This document shows, one piece after another, positions 1 through 7,013 of a DNA stretch of 11,257 nucleotides (position 1 is the first letter of the stretch; every line of letters begins with the position of its first letter). Position numbers and translations under genes: made by a program. This DNA comes from UBA7692 sp033578915. Lineage in GTDB: Bacteria > Bacteroidota > Bacteroidia > Chitinophagales > LD1. The DNA is taken from the NCBI GenBank assembly GCA_033578915.1, contig JAVQWQ010000073.1, positions 1-11,257 of the forward strand, in the 5' to 3' direction. The notes beneath the pieces are model-generated. The model had not been told where the DNA came from. It saw nothing but the letters and a program-made list of their open reading frames with translations, and ran no database searches.

Positions 1-416
1 ATGCTTTGTGGGCTTTGATTTTAAAATATATAGAAAATTTTCCTAAGGCAGGAGTAGCTCTTTTTTGCGATGCCATTACATTTTGGGAAAAAGAGCAACC
101 ATTTGGTTTTGAGCTTCTCTGCAAAACTTATCAACACGACACGGAGATTACCGAAGTGGTGCGCCCATTTCTCTGTAATTGGGAATTGGAGCGTGTTGCT
201 GTGGTGGACTTAGCTATACTGAAACTGGCGATGTGTGAAATGCTTTACATGCCTACTATTCCGCTTAAAGTTACCATCAATGAGTATGTTGATATTTCCA
301 AATATTACAGTACACCGAAAAGCAAAGATTTTATTAATGGAGTACTTGATAAAGCTAAAAACCAGCTTTCTGAAGAAGGTTTAATAAAAAAATATGGTCG
401 AGGGTTGGTGGAATGA
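1..416 (+). CDS. nusB: Transcription antitermination protein NusB, C-terminal part (5' end outside the window)
   Basis: This is the C-terminal part of NusB, an RNA-binding protein that joins NusE (ribosomal protein S10) on boxA RNA in antitermination complexes, chiefly on rRNA operons. The reading frame is open to the left edge (the first whole codon is at base 3), so the TTG at base 6 is not the real start and the gene is partial. The visible 137 or so residues carry the NusB-fold signature: a stretch reading ELERVAVVDLAILKLAMCEM, then IPLKVTINEYVDISK, then FINGVLDKA. From memory, Bacteroidota NusB proteins carry a long N-terminal extension before this domain, so the missing part is probably larger than the visible part. 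The gene ends with TGA and is followed after 34 bases by a DUF1573 lipoprotein gene. I am confident of the family. The full length cannot be judged. Confidence 0.93.
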   Translation, partial: ALWALILKYIENFPKAGVALFCDAITFWEKEQPFGFELLCKTYQHDTEITEVVRPFLCNWELERVAVVDLAILKLAMCEMLYMPTIPLKVTINEYVDISKYYSTPKSKDFINGVLDKAKNQLSEEGLIKKYGRGLVE

Positions 417-450
417 ATTGTTTACCTGAATTCTTAATATTGCATGTGCT

Positions 451-888
451 ATGAAGAAAACTGTCTTATTATCAGGAATTACGCTGTTATTACTTTTGTT
501 CGCTTGCAGAAGGAAAGGTGATGAAAATCTGAAGAATGGCGGCCTCACCAAAGAGATGCTCCGAGATTCTACAAAGGTTGTTTTTTCTCAAATTGAATAC
601 GATTTTGATACTATACAAGAAGGTCAAATTGTTGAACACTATTTTACATTTAAAAATATCGGAGACAAAAATTTATACATTGCAAACGCTTATGGCAGTT
701 GTGGTTGCACCGTTCCGGAGTATCCTAAAGAGCCAGTAACCCCGGGAAGTGAAGGTAGAATAAAAGTTACATTTAATTCTGCCGGTAAGGAAGGCCCTCA
801 AAACAAAACAATCACGCTTATAATGAATACGGCAAACCGAAACGAATTGTTATACATGAAAGGTTTTGTGCGCAAGAAAGGCAGTTAA
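451..888 (+). CDS. DUF1573 lipoprotein, periplasmic Ig-like domain
   Basis: A 145-residue protein of the DUF1573 family, whose biochemical role is not established. The N-terminus is a lipoprotein signal: two lysines, a run of leucines, and a lipobox ending LFAC, with Cys19 as the predicted acylated residue. The mature protein would be anchored in the inner or outer membrane, facing the periplasm. Residues about 45-140 form the DUF1573 domain, a beta-sandwich of the type seen in cilia-associated ASH/Hydin-like repeats. Its hallmarks are visible: FDTIQEG, the FTFKNIGDKNLYI strand pair, SCGCT at 83-87, a PG turn near 98-99 and a closing MKGFV. The two cysteines in SCGCT could form a disulfide or bind metal. 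The ATG start fits the signal peptide. The gene lies between nusB and yajC, a neighbourhood I recall from other Bacteroidota. Why a lipoprotein sits there is unknown. Confidence 0.92.
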   Translation: MKKTVLLSGITLLLLLFACRRKGDENLKNGGLTKEMLRDSTKVVFSQIEYDFDTIQEGQIVEHYFTFKNIGDKNLYIANAYGSCGCTVPEYPKEPVTPGSEGRIKVTFNSAGKEGPQNKTITLIMNTANRNELLYMKGFVRKKGS

Positions 889-924
889 AAAGTTTTGTTT
901 TCTCTCATCAAAACATATACAATA

Positions 925-1245
925 ATGGTTTTATTACAATCATCAGGCGGTTTTGATCCAATTATCATCCTTATCTATGGAGCGCTTTTTGCAGTTATTT
1001 ATTTTTTCTTTATCAGGCCCCAAACAAAAAAGGCAAAAGAGCAGCAGGCTTTCATTGAGAAAATTGAAAAAGGCGATAAGATAGTTACTACCGGCGGAAT
1101 ACACGGCAAGGTAGCTCGTATAGAATATGATGCTTTTTTTATAGAAGTAGATTCCAACGTTAAACTTAAGATTGAAAAAAGCGCTGTCTCGATGGAACTT
1201 TCGCGTAAAGCCTATCCGGACAACAAAACTGAAAAAACTAAATAG
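925..1245 (+). CDS. yajC: Sec translocase accessory subunit YajC
   Basis: A 106-residue single-span inner-membrane protein. YajC associates with SecDF next to the SecYEG channel and assists protein export. One transmembrane helix spans about residues 12-30 (IIILIYGALFAVIYFFFI) and ends in the family's RPQ motif. A charged helix follows (KKAKEQQAFIEKIEKG), then the signature GDKIVTTGGIHGKV at 50-63 and a short beta-rich tail. I chose the ATG at 925. A TTG 30 bases upstream would add ten residues, but the family typically starts only a few residues before the helix. The stop codon TAG shares its G with the GTG start of coaE, so the two genes are almost certainly co-transcribed and translationally coupled. 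Length and motifs are typical, and nothing is missing. Confidence 0.96.
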   Translation: MVLLQSSGGFDPIIILIYGALFAVIYFFFIRPQTKKAKEQQAFIEKIEKGDKIVTTGGIHGKVARIEYDAFFIEVDSNVKLKIEKSAVSMELSRKAYPDNKTEKTK

Positions 1246-1865
1246 TGCTTCGCGTTGGTATAACCGGTGGAATTGGCAGCGGCAAATCAACCGCTTGTGC
1301 TTTTTTTGAATCGTTAGGTGTTCCGGTCTATTACGCAGATGCCCGCGCCCGAAGCCTAATGGAAAACGTCCCTACTTTGAAACAAAAAATTATCAACAAA
1401 TTTGGTGCAGAGGCTTATCTGGAAGATGGTACACTTAACAGAAAATATATTGCCTCAAAAGTTTTTTCAAATAGAGAATTGCTTGAGTGGCTTAATCGTG
1501 CTGTTCATCCTGTCGTTGCCGAAGATAGCCATAACTGGAACTTTCAAATGCAAAAAGCAGGGCATAGGTATGCGATTCATGAAGCTGCACTGTTGATAGA
1601 ATCGGGCATTTTTAAGAAAATGGATAAAATTATTGTTGTGTATGCCCCATTTGAAGATCGTTTGGCACGCGTGGTAAAACGAGATGGGGTAGAAGAAAGT
1701 GAAGTTATTGCCCGAATGAAATTTCAGATGGAAGATGAAGAAAAGAAATTGTACGCTCACTACATTTTACATAACAAAAAATTAAACGATTTGAAAAAAC
1801 AAGTCCATATACTACATCATATCTTATTAAAGGAAGCAGAATTTTTAGAATATGAAAAGTCATAA
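1245..1865 (+). CDS. coaE: Dephospho-CoA kinase
   Basis: CoaE phosphorylates the 3'-hydroxyl of the ribose of dephospho-CoA with ATP, the last step of coenzyme A synthesis, in the cytoplasm. The 206-residue length is normal. The Walker A loop GGIGSGKST is at residues 8-16, the substrate-side aspartate is in YYADARAR (Asp32), NRAVHPVV is at 84-91, and the core strand with ALLIESGIF follows. The lid region has DRLARVVKRDG and the family-like MKFQMEDEEK. The start is GTG at 1245, overlapping the yajC stop as TAGTG. An ATG start is impossible, because the first in-frame ATG encodes residue 39, after the P-loop. The neighbouring Sua5 gene starts 9 bases after the stop, so yajC, coaE and sua5 look like one transcript. 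In many Bacteroidota I recall a YbbR-domain gene between yajC and coaE. It is not here. Confidence 0.96.
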   Translation: MLRVGITGGIGSGKSTACAFFESLGVPVYYADARARSLMENVPTLKQKIINKFGAEAYLEDGTLNRKYIASKVFSNRELLEWLNRAVHPVVAEDSHNWNFQMQKAGHRYAIHEAALLIESGIFKKMDKIIVVYAPFEDRLARVVKRDGVEESEVIARMKFQMEDEEKKLYAHYILHNKKLNDLKKQVHILHHILLKEAEFLEYEKS

Positions 1866-1874
1866 ATAAGTGCC

Positions 1875-2843
1875 ATGTCATTTTCTACAGAATCCGGAAA
1901 TGATATTGAAAAAGCAAAATATTGGCTGCTTTGCGATGAAGCAGTAGCAATCCCTACAGAAACAGTATATGGACTTGCGGCCAATGCACTCCAAGCCTCG
2001 GCTGTAATAAAAATATTTAAAGTAAAAAACAGGCCTGCGTTTGATCCACTTATTGTACATGTGAATTCAGCGGAAGTAATTTTTAAATATGTAATTGAAT
2101 TCCCTTCACTGGCTCAGGATTTATGTGCAGCTTTTATGCCTGGGCCTCTTACGCTTATCCTTCCTAAAAAAGATGAGATACCAGACTTAGTTACATCTGG
2201 CTTGCCTAAAGTGGGTATTCGCATTCCTGATCATCCACTCTCATTGCGCTTGCTAAATGAAATAAATTTTCCTTTGGCCGCTCCCAGCGCCAACCCTTTT
2301 GGATACATTAGCCCGACTACTGCTGAGCATGTCTTGCAACAATTAAACGGAAAAATTCCCTATGTTTTGGATGGAGGACCTTGTAGGGTAGGTGTTGAGT
2401 CCACTATTATAGAAGTAGTTGGAGATGAGATTTTTGTTCATCGTTTAGGAGGTATTCCTCTGGAGTCTCTGTATAAATTCACCTCAAAAATCCAACTTAG
2501 ATTGAATCAATCATCTAACCCTGCTGCACCGGGGCAACTCAGTGCGCATTACGCACCCCGCAAACAATTGTTTTTTACCAAAAATGTTGTGCTGGCGATT
2601 GAAAAAGCATCTGGCAAAAAAATCGGACTTATCACTTTTACAGATAAATCTATTAATGGAGTACAGGCCATTCCTCTTTCAGAAACAGGGTCGCTCGAAG
2701 AGGCAGCTGCAAATCTTTTTAAAGTGATGCGAATTCTCGATGAAAGCGATGTGGATTTAATCATAGCTGAGTATTTTCCAGATGAAGGACTTGGTCGTGC
2801 AATAAATGATCGCCTCAGGCGTGCTTCAACCAACGATAAATAA
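1875..2843 (+). CDS. sua5: L-threonylcarbamoyladenylate synthase, two-domain Sua5 type
   Basis: This enzyme makes threonylcarbamoyl-AMP from threonine, bicarbonate and ATP. TsaD and its partners then transfer the group to A37 of ANN-decoding tRNAs (t6A). The 322-residue protein has two parts. The YrdC/TsaC catalytic domain (about residues 8-200) shows IPTETVYGLAANA at 26-38, the nucleotide-binding KVKNRPAFDPLIVHV at 49-63, PGPLTLIL at 89-96, GIRIPDHP, PLAAPSANPFG at 133-143 and GVESTIIEV at 173-181. The linker APGQLSAHYAP at 218-228 and a Rossmann-like C-terminal domain ending GLGRAINDRLRRAS mark it as the long Sua5/YwlC form rather than the short TsaC form. The linker is known to close over the active site. 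The ATG start lies 9 bases after coaE, and the gene ends the left operon. YciO-like paralogues lack the C-terminal domain, so the assignment is secure. Confidence 0.96.
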   Translation: MSFSTESGNDIEKAKYWLLCDEAVAIPTETVYGLAANALQASAVIKIFKVKNRPAFDPLIVHVNSAEVIFKYVIEFPSLAQDLCAAFMPGPLTLILPKKDEIPDLVTSGLPKVGIRIPDHPLSLRLLNEINFPLAAPSANPFGYISPTTAEHVLQQLNGKIPYVLDGGPCRVGVESTIIEVVGDEIFVHRLGGIPLESLYKFTSKIQLRLNQSSNPAAPGQLSAHYAPRKQLFFTKNVVLAIEKASGKKIGLITFTDKSINGVQAIPLSETGSLEEAAANLFKVMRILDESDVDLIIAEYFPDEGLGRAINDRLRRASTNDK

Positions 2844-3048
2844 AAACAATTGAATTTTCTCAGTTACCTGGCTGATACCTCATTTTGAGATTTAAAGTAA
2901 GTGATAAATTGAATTACTATTCGGTAAGAAGTGAAGAGCAAGTTATTTAAGGCCCAAAGCTTATGTAATTTTGTGTTTTTTTAATAATACAAAACATTAA
3001 ATAAGAAAAGGCCTGGACACTGCTCTAGTCTTACATTGAAAATATACA
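2844..3048. other. Gene-free gap between convergent sua5 and rnhA
   Basis: This 205-base AT-rich stretch lies where two transcripts meet. It holds no open frame resembling a protein and no strong GC-rich hairpin followed by a T run on either strand. The only hairpins I could build are short and AT-rich (for example TTTTGT at 2969-2974 with ACAAAA at 2989-2994). Both operons presumably end here, but the termination signal is not evident to the eye. Confidence 0.5.
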
Positions 3049-3540
3049 CTAGGAATCTTTTCGCTGCAGATTTTCTTCAAAATAATAATCTATGGCAAGA
3101 TTTTTCCCCTCAGCCGCACTGGTTGCCATTTTATCGCATCGTTCGTTGTAAGGATGTTGATTGTGGCCTTTTATCCAATTAAACTTAATGTGATGTTTTT
3201 TATATAACTCCAGAAACCTTTTCCATAAATCAGGATTTTTCTTTCCTGAAAATCCTTTTTTTTCCCATTCGAATACCCACCCTTTTTCTACGGCGTCAAC
3301 TACATAACGGGAGTCAGAAGTTATGATCACCTGTTGGTTGTTGCGTTTAAGCGCCTCTAATCCTGCAATTACTGCCATTAACTCCATTCTGTTATTAGTA
3401 GTGAGCCTAAAACCTTTTGATATTTCTTTTTCGTGTTTTCCATATTTCAATATCACCCCGTAGCCTCCCGGCCCGGGATTGCCACGCGATGAGCCATCAG
3501 TAAATATTTCTACCAAGCCAGATGCTGTACTATCTAACAA
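3049..3540 (-). CDS. rnhA: Ribonuclease HI, TTG start
   Basis: RNase HI cuts the RNA strand of RNA-DNA hybrids, removing R-loops and primers. The 163-residue protein carries the whole type-1 active site: Asp15 in FTDGSSRGNPGPGG, Glu53 in NNRMEL, Asp76 in TSDSRYV, Asp136 in NERCDKMA, plus the loop histidine in KGH (126). The basic-protrusion region WEKKGFSGKKNPDLW at 92-106 is present, as in the E. coli enzyme. The start must be non-ATG: the first in-frame ATG encodes Met52, inside the catalytic core, and an in-frame stop lies at 3565-3567. The best candidate is TTG at 3538-3540; a second TTG at residue 9 is possible. The gene follows gyrA after only 8 bases on the same strand, so the two are probably co-transcribed. 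Both proteins limit R-loops, which makes the pairing sensible. Confidence 0.96.
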   Translation of the reverse strand: MLDSTASGLVEIFTDGSSRGNPGPGGYGVILKYGKHEKEISKGFRLTTNNRMELMAVIAGLEALKRNNQQVIITSDSRYVVDAVEKGWVFEWEKKGFSGKKNPDLWKRFLELYKKHHIKFNWIKGHNQHPYNERCDKMATSAAEGKNLAIDYYFEENLQRKDS

Positions 3541-3548
3541 AGAAATTA

Positions 3549-6113
3549 TTAGTTTTCTTGTTGTTCATTCTCTGTATTGTAGCCATTTATAGAAGGCGGT
3601 TCATCATCTGTGCGTTCGCGCTCTTCCTGTTGCTGTGCCAATAGTTTACCATTTGTAATTTTTGCTATTGCAGCTATTTCATCATTTTCGCCTAATCTGA
3701 TAATACGCACGCCTTGTGTTGCCCTGCCACTAATGCGTATTTGCTCTACCTCTGTGCGCATGGCTATGCCGCTTTTATTGATAATCATGATATGGTCGTT
3801 GTCGGTTACATTCAGTATTGCAACTAATTTTCCGGTTTTTTCAGTAATGTGAAGTGTTTTTACTCCCTTCCCTCCACGGTTTGTAATGCGATATTCAGGC
3901 TCACCGGTCTCGGGGTCATCCAAAAAGGTGCGCTTGCCGTAGCCTTTTTCTGAAACTACCAATACTGTTTCTTTTTTATTGGTACTATTTACGGTTATCA
4001 TTCCAACAACCTCGTCCTCAGGATCCTCGAGTTCAATAGCACGAACACCCGTTGCTGTTCTTCCCATAGGGCGTACCTTATCTTCGCTGAAACGAATGGC
4101 TTTTCCGTTGCGGGTAGCTATAACAATTTCAGATTTACCATCGGTCATCGCTACCTGTACCAATTCGTCTCCTTCCCGTATCTCAATGGCGTTAATGCCC
4201 CCAGCCCTCACATTAGAATAGGCTTTCAAGGTTGTTTTCTTGATGATCCCTTTTTTGGTGCAAAAGGTTAGAAAATTATTCTCAAGGTAGGCATCGTCAG
4301 TAAGGTTATTTACAGGCAAAATGGCCATGATTTTATCTTCTTTTGGTATGCTCATCAGATTTTGAATGGCGCGGCCCATAGAAGTCTTTTCTCCTTCAGG
4401 TATCTCATATACTTTGAGCCAATAACACTTTCCGCTTTGGGTAAAGATGAGCAGATAATTGTGATTGGTGGCAAGGAACAGGTGTTCGATAAAATCTTCT
4501 TCGCGGGCCAAACTACCCCGGCTGCCTCTTCCGCCACGGTTTTGTGCGCGAAATTCTGCTAGGGGAGTTCTTTTGATATATCCCAGGTGGGTAATGGTTA
4601 CCATTACCTCTTCGTTTGCAATGAGGTCTTCGATGTTGAAATCTCCTGCAGCATATTCAATATTTGTTCTACGCTCATCACCGTATTTTTCTTTGATTTC
4701 CAGCATTTCATTTTTTATGATCTCGTAGCGGAGCGGTTCTTCTTCCAATACGCGTTTCAGATAGGCGATTTGGCGAATAAGTTCATCGTATTCTTCACGA
4801 ATTTTGTCGCGTTCAAGGGCTGTAAGTTTTTGCAGCCTGAGGTCGAGAATAGCTTTGGCTTGAACTTCTGTAAGGTTGAAATTGCTCATTAATCCCTCCT
4901 GTGCTGCCTGCACATCTGCCGAGCCGCGGATAAGCTGGATTACAGCATCCAGGTTGTCTATGGCAATAAGAAGGCCTTCCAGTATATGAGCCCTTTTTTC
5001 AGCCTCAGCCAGTTCGTACTTCGTTCTGCGTACTACTACTTCGTGGCGGAATTCTACAAAATATCTTATAAGATCTTTTAAGTTGAGCAACATGGGACGC
5101 CCGTTAACAAGCGCCACATTGTTCACTCCAAAAGATGTCTGCAACTCTGTTAATGAAAACAGTTGATTCAATACTACATTTGCTATAGCATCGCGTTTCA
5201 GTTCGATTACCAGTCTTATTCCATTGCGGTCGCTTTCATCTCTGGTTTCAGATATTCCTTCAATTTTTTTCTCTTCTGCCAATTCCTCGATGCGCGCGTG
5301 GAGCGTTGACTTTACTACCTGATATGGAATTTCAGTTATAACAATTTGCTGCCTTCCGTTTGGCAGGGTTTCAATCTCTGCCTTGCCGCGCAGCACTACT
5401 TTGCCTTTCCCGGTTAAATATGCCTGCCGCACACCCTCGTAGCCATAAATAGTGCCTCCGGTTGGAAAATCAGGAGCTTTGATATACTTCATGAGCTCAT
5501 CTATTGAAATGTCTTTATTATCAAAGTATTTGACAATTGCATCTATTACTTCGCTCAGATTATGGGGGAGCATGTTGGTAGCCATACCCACCGCAATACC
5601 GGATGCTCCGTTAATTAAGAGATTGGGTATGCGGGAAGGGAGCACAGTGGGTTCATACAGGCTATCGTCAAAGTTCAGGCGCATGTCCACCGTATCTTTT
5701 TCGATATCCTGCAGAAGCTCGGAAGCTATACGTCGCATCCTCACTTCAGTATATCGCATGGCGGCAGGTGGATCGTTGTCGATAGATCCGAAATTTCCCT
5801 GTCCGTCTATCAACGGGTAGCGCAGGCTCCAGTTCTGAGCCATACGAACCATAGCATCATATACTGCGCTGTCTCCATGAGGATGATATTTACCGAGCAC
5901 TTCTCCGACAACACGTGCACTCTTTTTATAGGGTTTGCCGGCAGTAAGCCCAAGCTCATTCATGCCATACAATATTCTGCGATGAACGGGTTTTAAACCA
6001 TCTCGTACATCGGGTAGCGCACGGCTCACAATCACCGACATTGAATAGTCAATGTAGGCGGTTTTCATTTCATCTTCAATATTGATTGGTATTATTCTGG
6101 TATTGTCTTCCAT
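3549..6113 (-). CDS. gyrA: DNA gyrase subunit A
   Basis: GyrA is the DNA-breaking and rejoining subunit of gyrase. With GyrB it introduces negative supercoils using ATP. From the ATG at 6113 it has 854 residues, a normal length. The order is the winged-helix and tower domains (about 1-490), then the DNA-wrapping beta-pinwheel (about 495-825) and an acidic, Gln/Glu-rich tail. The catalytic tyrosine is Tyr121 in MRYTEVRM. The quinolone-determining region reads HPHGDSAVYD with Ser82 and Asp86, matching the drug-susceptible residues of E. coli (Ser83, Asp87). The GyrA box is QNRGGRG at 524-530, with Asn where Arg or Lys is usual. A second similar loop (NRGGKG) lies near 745. These loops favour GyrA over ParC. 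A TTG four codons upstream is open but less likely, because it falls in the promoter-like TACATTTG. rnhA follows 8 bases after the stop. Confidence 0.97.
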   Translation of the reverse strand: MEDNTRIIPINIEDEMKTAYIDYSMSVIVSRALPDVRDGLKPVHRRILYGMNELGLTAGKPYKKSARVVGEVLGKYHPHGDSAVYDAMVRMAQNWSLRYPLIDGQGNFGSIDNDPPAAMRYTEVRMRRIASELLQDIEKDTVDMRLNFDDSLYEPTVLPSRIPNLLINGASGIAVGMATNMLPHNLSEVIDAIVKYFDNKDISIDELMKYIKAPDFPTGGTIYGYEGVRQAYLTGKGKVVLRGKAEIETLPNGRQQIVITEIPYQVVKSTLHARIEELAEEKKIEGISETRDESDRNGIRLVIELKRDAIANVVLNQLFSLTELQTSFGVNNVALVNGRPMLLNLKDLIRYFVEFRHEVVVRRTKYELAEAEKRAHILEGLLIAIDNLDAVIQLIRGSADVQAAQEGLMSNFNLTEVQAKAILDLRLQKLTALERDKIREEYDELIRQIAYLKRVLEEEPLRYEIIKNEMLEIKEKYGDERRTNIEYAAGDFNIEDLIANEEVMVTITHLGYIKRTPLAEFRAQNRGGRGSRGSLAREEDFIEHLFLATNHNYLLIFTQSGKCYWLKVYEIPEGEKTSMGRAIQNLMSIPKEDKIMAILPVNNLTDDAYLENNFLTFCTKKGIIKKTTLKAYSNVRAGGINAIEIREGDELVQVAMTDGKSEIVIATRNGKAIRFSEDKVRPMGRTATGVRAIELEDPEDEVVGMITVNSTNKKETVLVVSEKGYGKRTFLDDPETGEPEYRITNRGGKGVKTLHITEKTGKLVAILNVTDNDHIMIINKSGIAMRTEVEQIRISGRATQGVRIIRLGENDEIAAIAKITNGKLLAQQQEERERTDDEPPSINGYNTENEQQEN

Positions 6114-6122
6114 AGTTACGAG

Positions 6123-6130
6123 CAAATGTA
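6123..6130 (-). promoter_or_regulatory. Bacteroidota-type -7 element upstream of gyrA
   Basis: Read on the minus strand this is TACATTTG, an exact match to the TAnnTTTG -7 consensus of the Bacteroidota housekeeping sigma factor. It ends 9 bases before the gyrA ATG, so the transcript would have a very short leader. No clear TTG -33 element is visible at the usual spacing, so the call rests on one half of the promoter. It would let gyrA-rnhA be transcribed separately from the upstream barrel-protein gene. Confidence 0.42.
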
Positions 6131-6191
6131 ATATATGTGATTATTTGAGGATTTTGAAATATAAACAAGTGTTCAGAATATCCCGAAGGCA

Positions 6192-6965
6192 TTACCACCT
6201 TTTACCAAACTGAAAGGAAAGATAGGCAGAAATTTTGTAGAACTGATTTTGGTTATTAATCATAATAGGTAGGTTTTTATAGTAAATATCAGCCATGATG
6301 CCTGCTTCAAGCGCCTTTACAAATTCATCACGCCTGCCAAAGTCGAAATTCAGGCCTGTTTTGCAGTGAAGTCCGGGTACAGGCTCGGCATGTTTTAAAC
6401 CTTTGCCGATAGGAGAGGCTTCGTTTATAAATTGTTTATCCAAAAATTTATTTCGGTTGGCCTCGCTGTATCGCTCGCTTCTTATTTCAAAAAATCCGCC
6501 AATCCCATCGGGTTGATATTTTAAATCAAGATAATAGGGAACTAACAATCCCAGTGATACTCCCCCCATGGCCATAAATGAAAGCCTTACTCCATTTCGG
6601 CGTGCTTTTTCGGCTATCATTCTTCTTAACCCGTAACTCAGCCGTATGGCGTGGAATTTGTTTTGCATCCCGAAGAAATAGTCGCGGCCTGACTCTTTGC
6701 CTACAGGGGTTGCTTTTTGCTTTTTTAGTTTATAGTCTATGAAATATTGATATTCTAATTGTAAAAAGCGAGATTTAAATATGTTTTTAATGAATCCATA
6801 TTCTAAAAACAGACTGAAGCCGTTGGTTTGTGCCCGAATACCCCCGCTCATTTCCCGGGTATAAACGTATTCTTCATTAGGATTGTAAATCCGTTCGCTT
6901 TCGCTGCTCTGCGCATGGCAAAAACAGGCAGCTGTGAGCAACAATAGAAAGGACACATATTTCAC
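6192..6965 (-). CDS. Outer-membrane beta-barrel protein of unknown function
   Basis: A 257-residue exported protein with no assigned function. Residues 1-19 are a signal peptide (Lys2, a hydrophobic run FLLLLTAACF, then CHAQ as the likely signal-peptidase-I site). The rest alternates aromatic and polar residues in strand-like segments: GFSLFLEYGF (49-58), RFLQLEYQYF (66-75), HAIRLSYGLRR (105-115) and RLSFMAMGGVSLGLLVPYYL (127-146). It ends AYLSFQFGKRW, with the aromatic C-terminus typical of barrels folded by BamA. From memory, uncharacterised Bacteroidota proteins share the GLLVPYYL-like and terminal FGKRW patterns. The start is GTG at 6963-6965: the next in-frame Met is residue 39, after the signal peptide. 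The gene lies 48 bases after glpK and 78 bases before the gyrA ATG, all on one strand. A role in glycerol uptake would be a guess from position only. Confidence 0.85.
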   Translation of the reverse strand: MKYVSFLLLLTAACFCHAQSSESERIYNPNEEYVYTREMSGGIRAQTNGFSLFLEYGFIKNIFKSRFLQLEYQYFIDYKLKKQKATPVGKESGRDYFFGMQNKFHAIRLSYGLRRMIAEKARRNGVRLSFMAMGGVSLGLLVPYYLDLKYQPDGIGGFFEIRSERYSEANRNKFLDKQFINEASPIGKGLKHAEPVPGLHCKTGLNFDFGRRDEFVKALEAGIMADIYYKNLPIMINNQNQFYKISAYLSFQFGKRW

Positions 6966-7013
6966 TGTTGCTAATATAATGAAATCGCAGCCTTTTAGGC
7001 AGTATAAATTTTA

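Noticed and set aside
892..914. GTTTTG / CAAAAC inverted repeat in the gap between the DUF1573 gene and yajC.
   Set aside because: It is a six-pair, AT-rich stem with an 11-base loop and no following T run, so it is too weak to call a terminator or attenuator.
2969..2994. TTTTGT / ACAAAA inverted repeat with a 14-base loop between sua5 and rnhA, a possible shared terminator.
   Set aside because: The stem has six pairs, only one of them G-C, and the loop is long. Such repeats arise by chance in AT-rich DNA.
4362..5820. Several open frames of 60-122 codons on the plus strand opposite gyrA.
   Set aside because: They lie wholly inside a well-conserved gyrA gene, resemble no family, and are expected shadows of its codon use.
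3549..6113. The type IIA topoisomerase A subunit being ParC rather than GyrA.
   Set aside because: A GyrA-box-like motif (QNRGGRG), a full-length pinwheel and typical GyrA motif spacing favour GyrA.
6192..6965. Cys13 of the barrel protein as a lipobox cysteine (TAAC).
   Set aside because: The -3 position is Thr rather than Leu, and the barrel-like C-terminus with the CHAQ site fits ordinary signal-peptidase-I export better.
6990..7000. GCCT-TTT-AGGC perfect mini-hairpin between glpK and the barrel-protein gene.
   Set aside because: The stem is only four pairs and no T run follows on either strand, so a glpK terminator is not supported.
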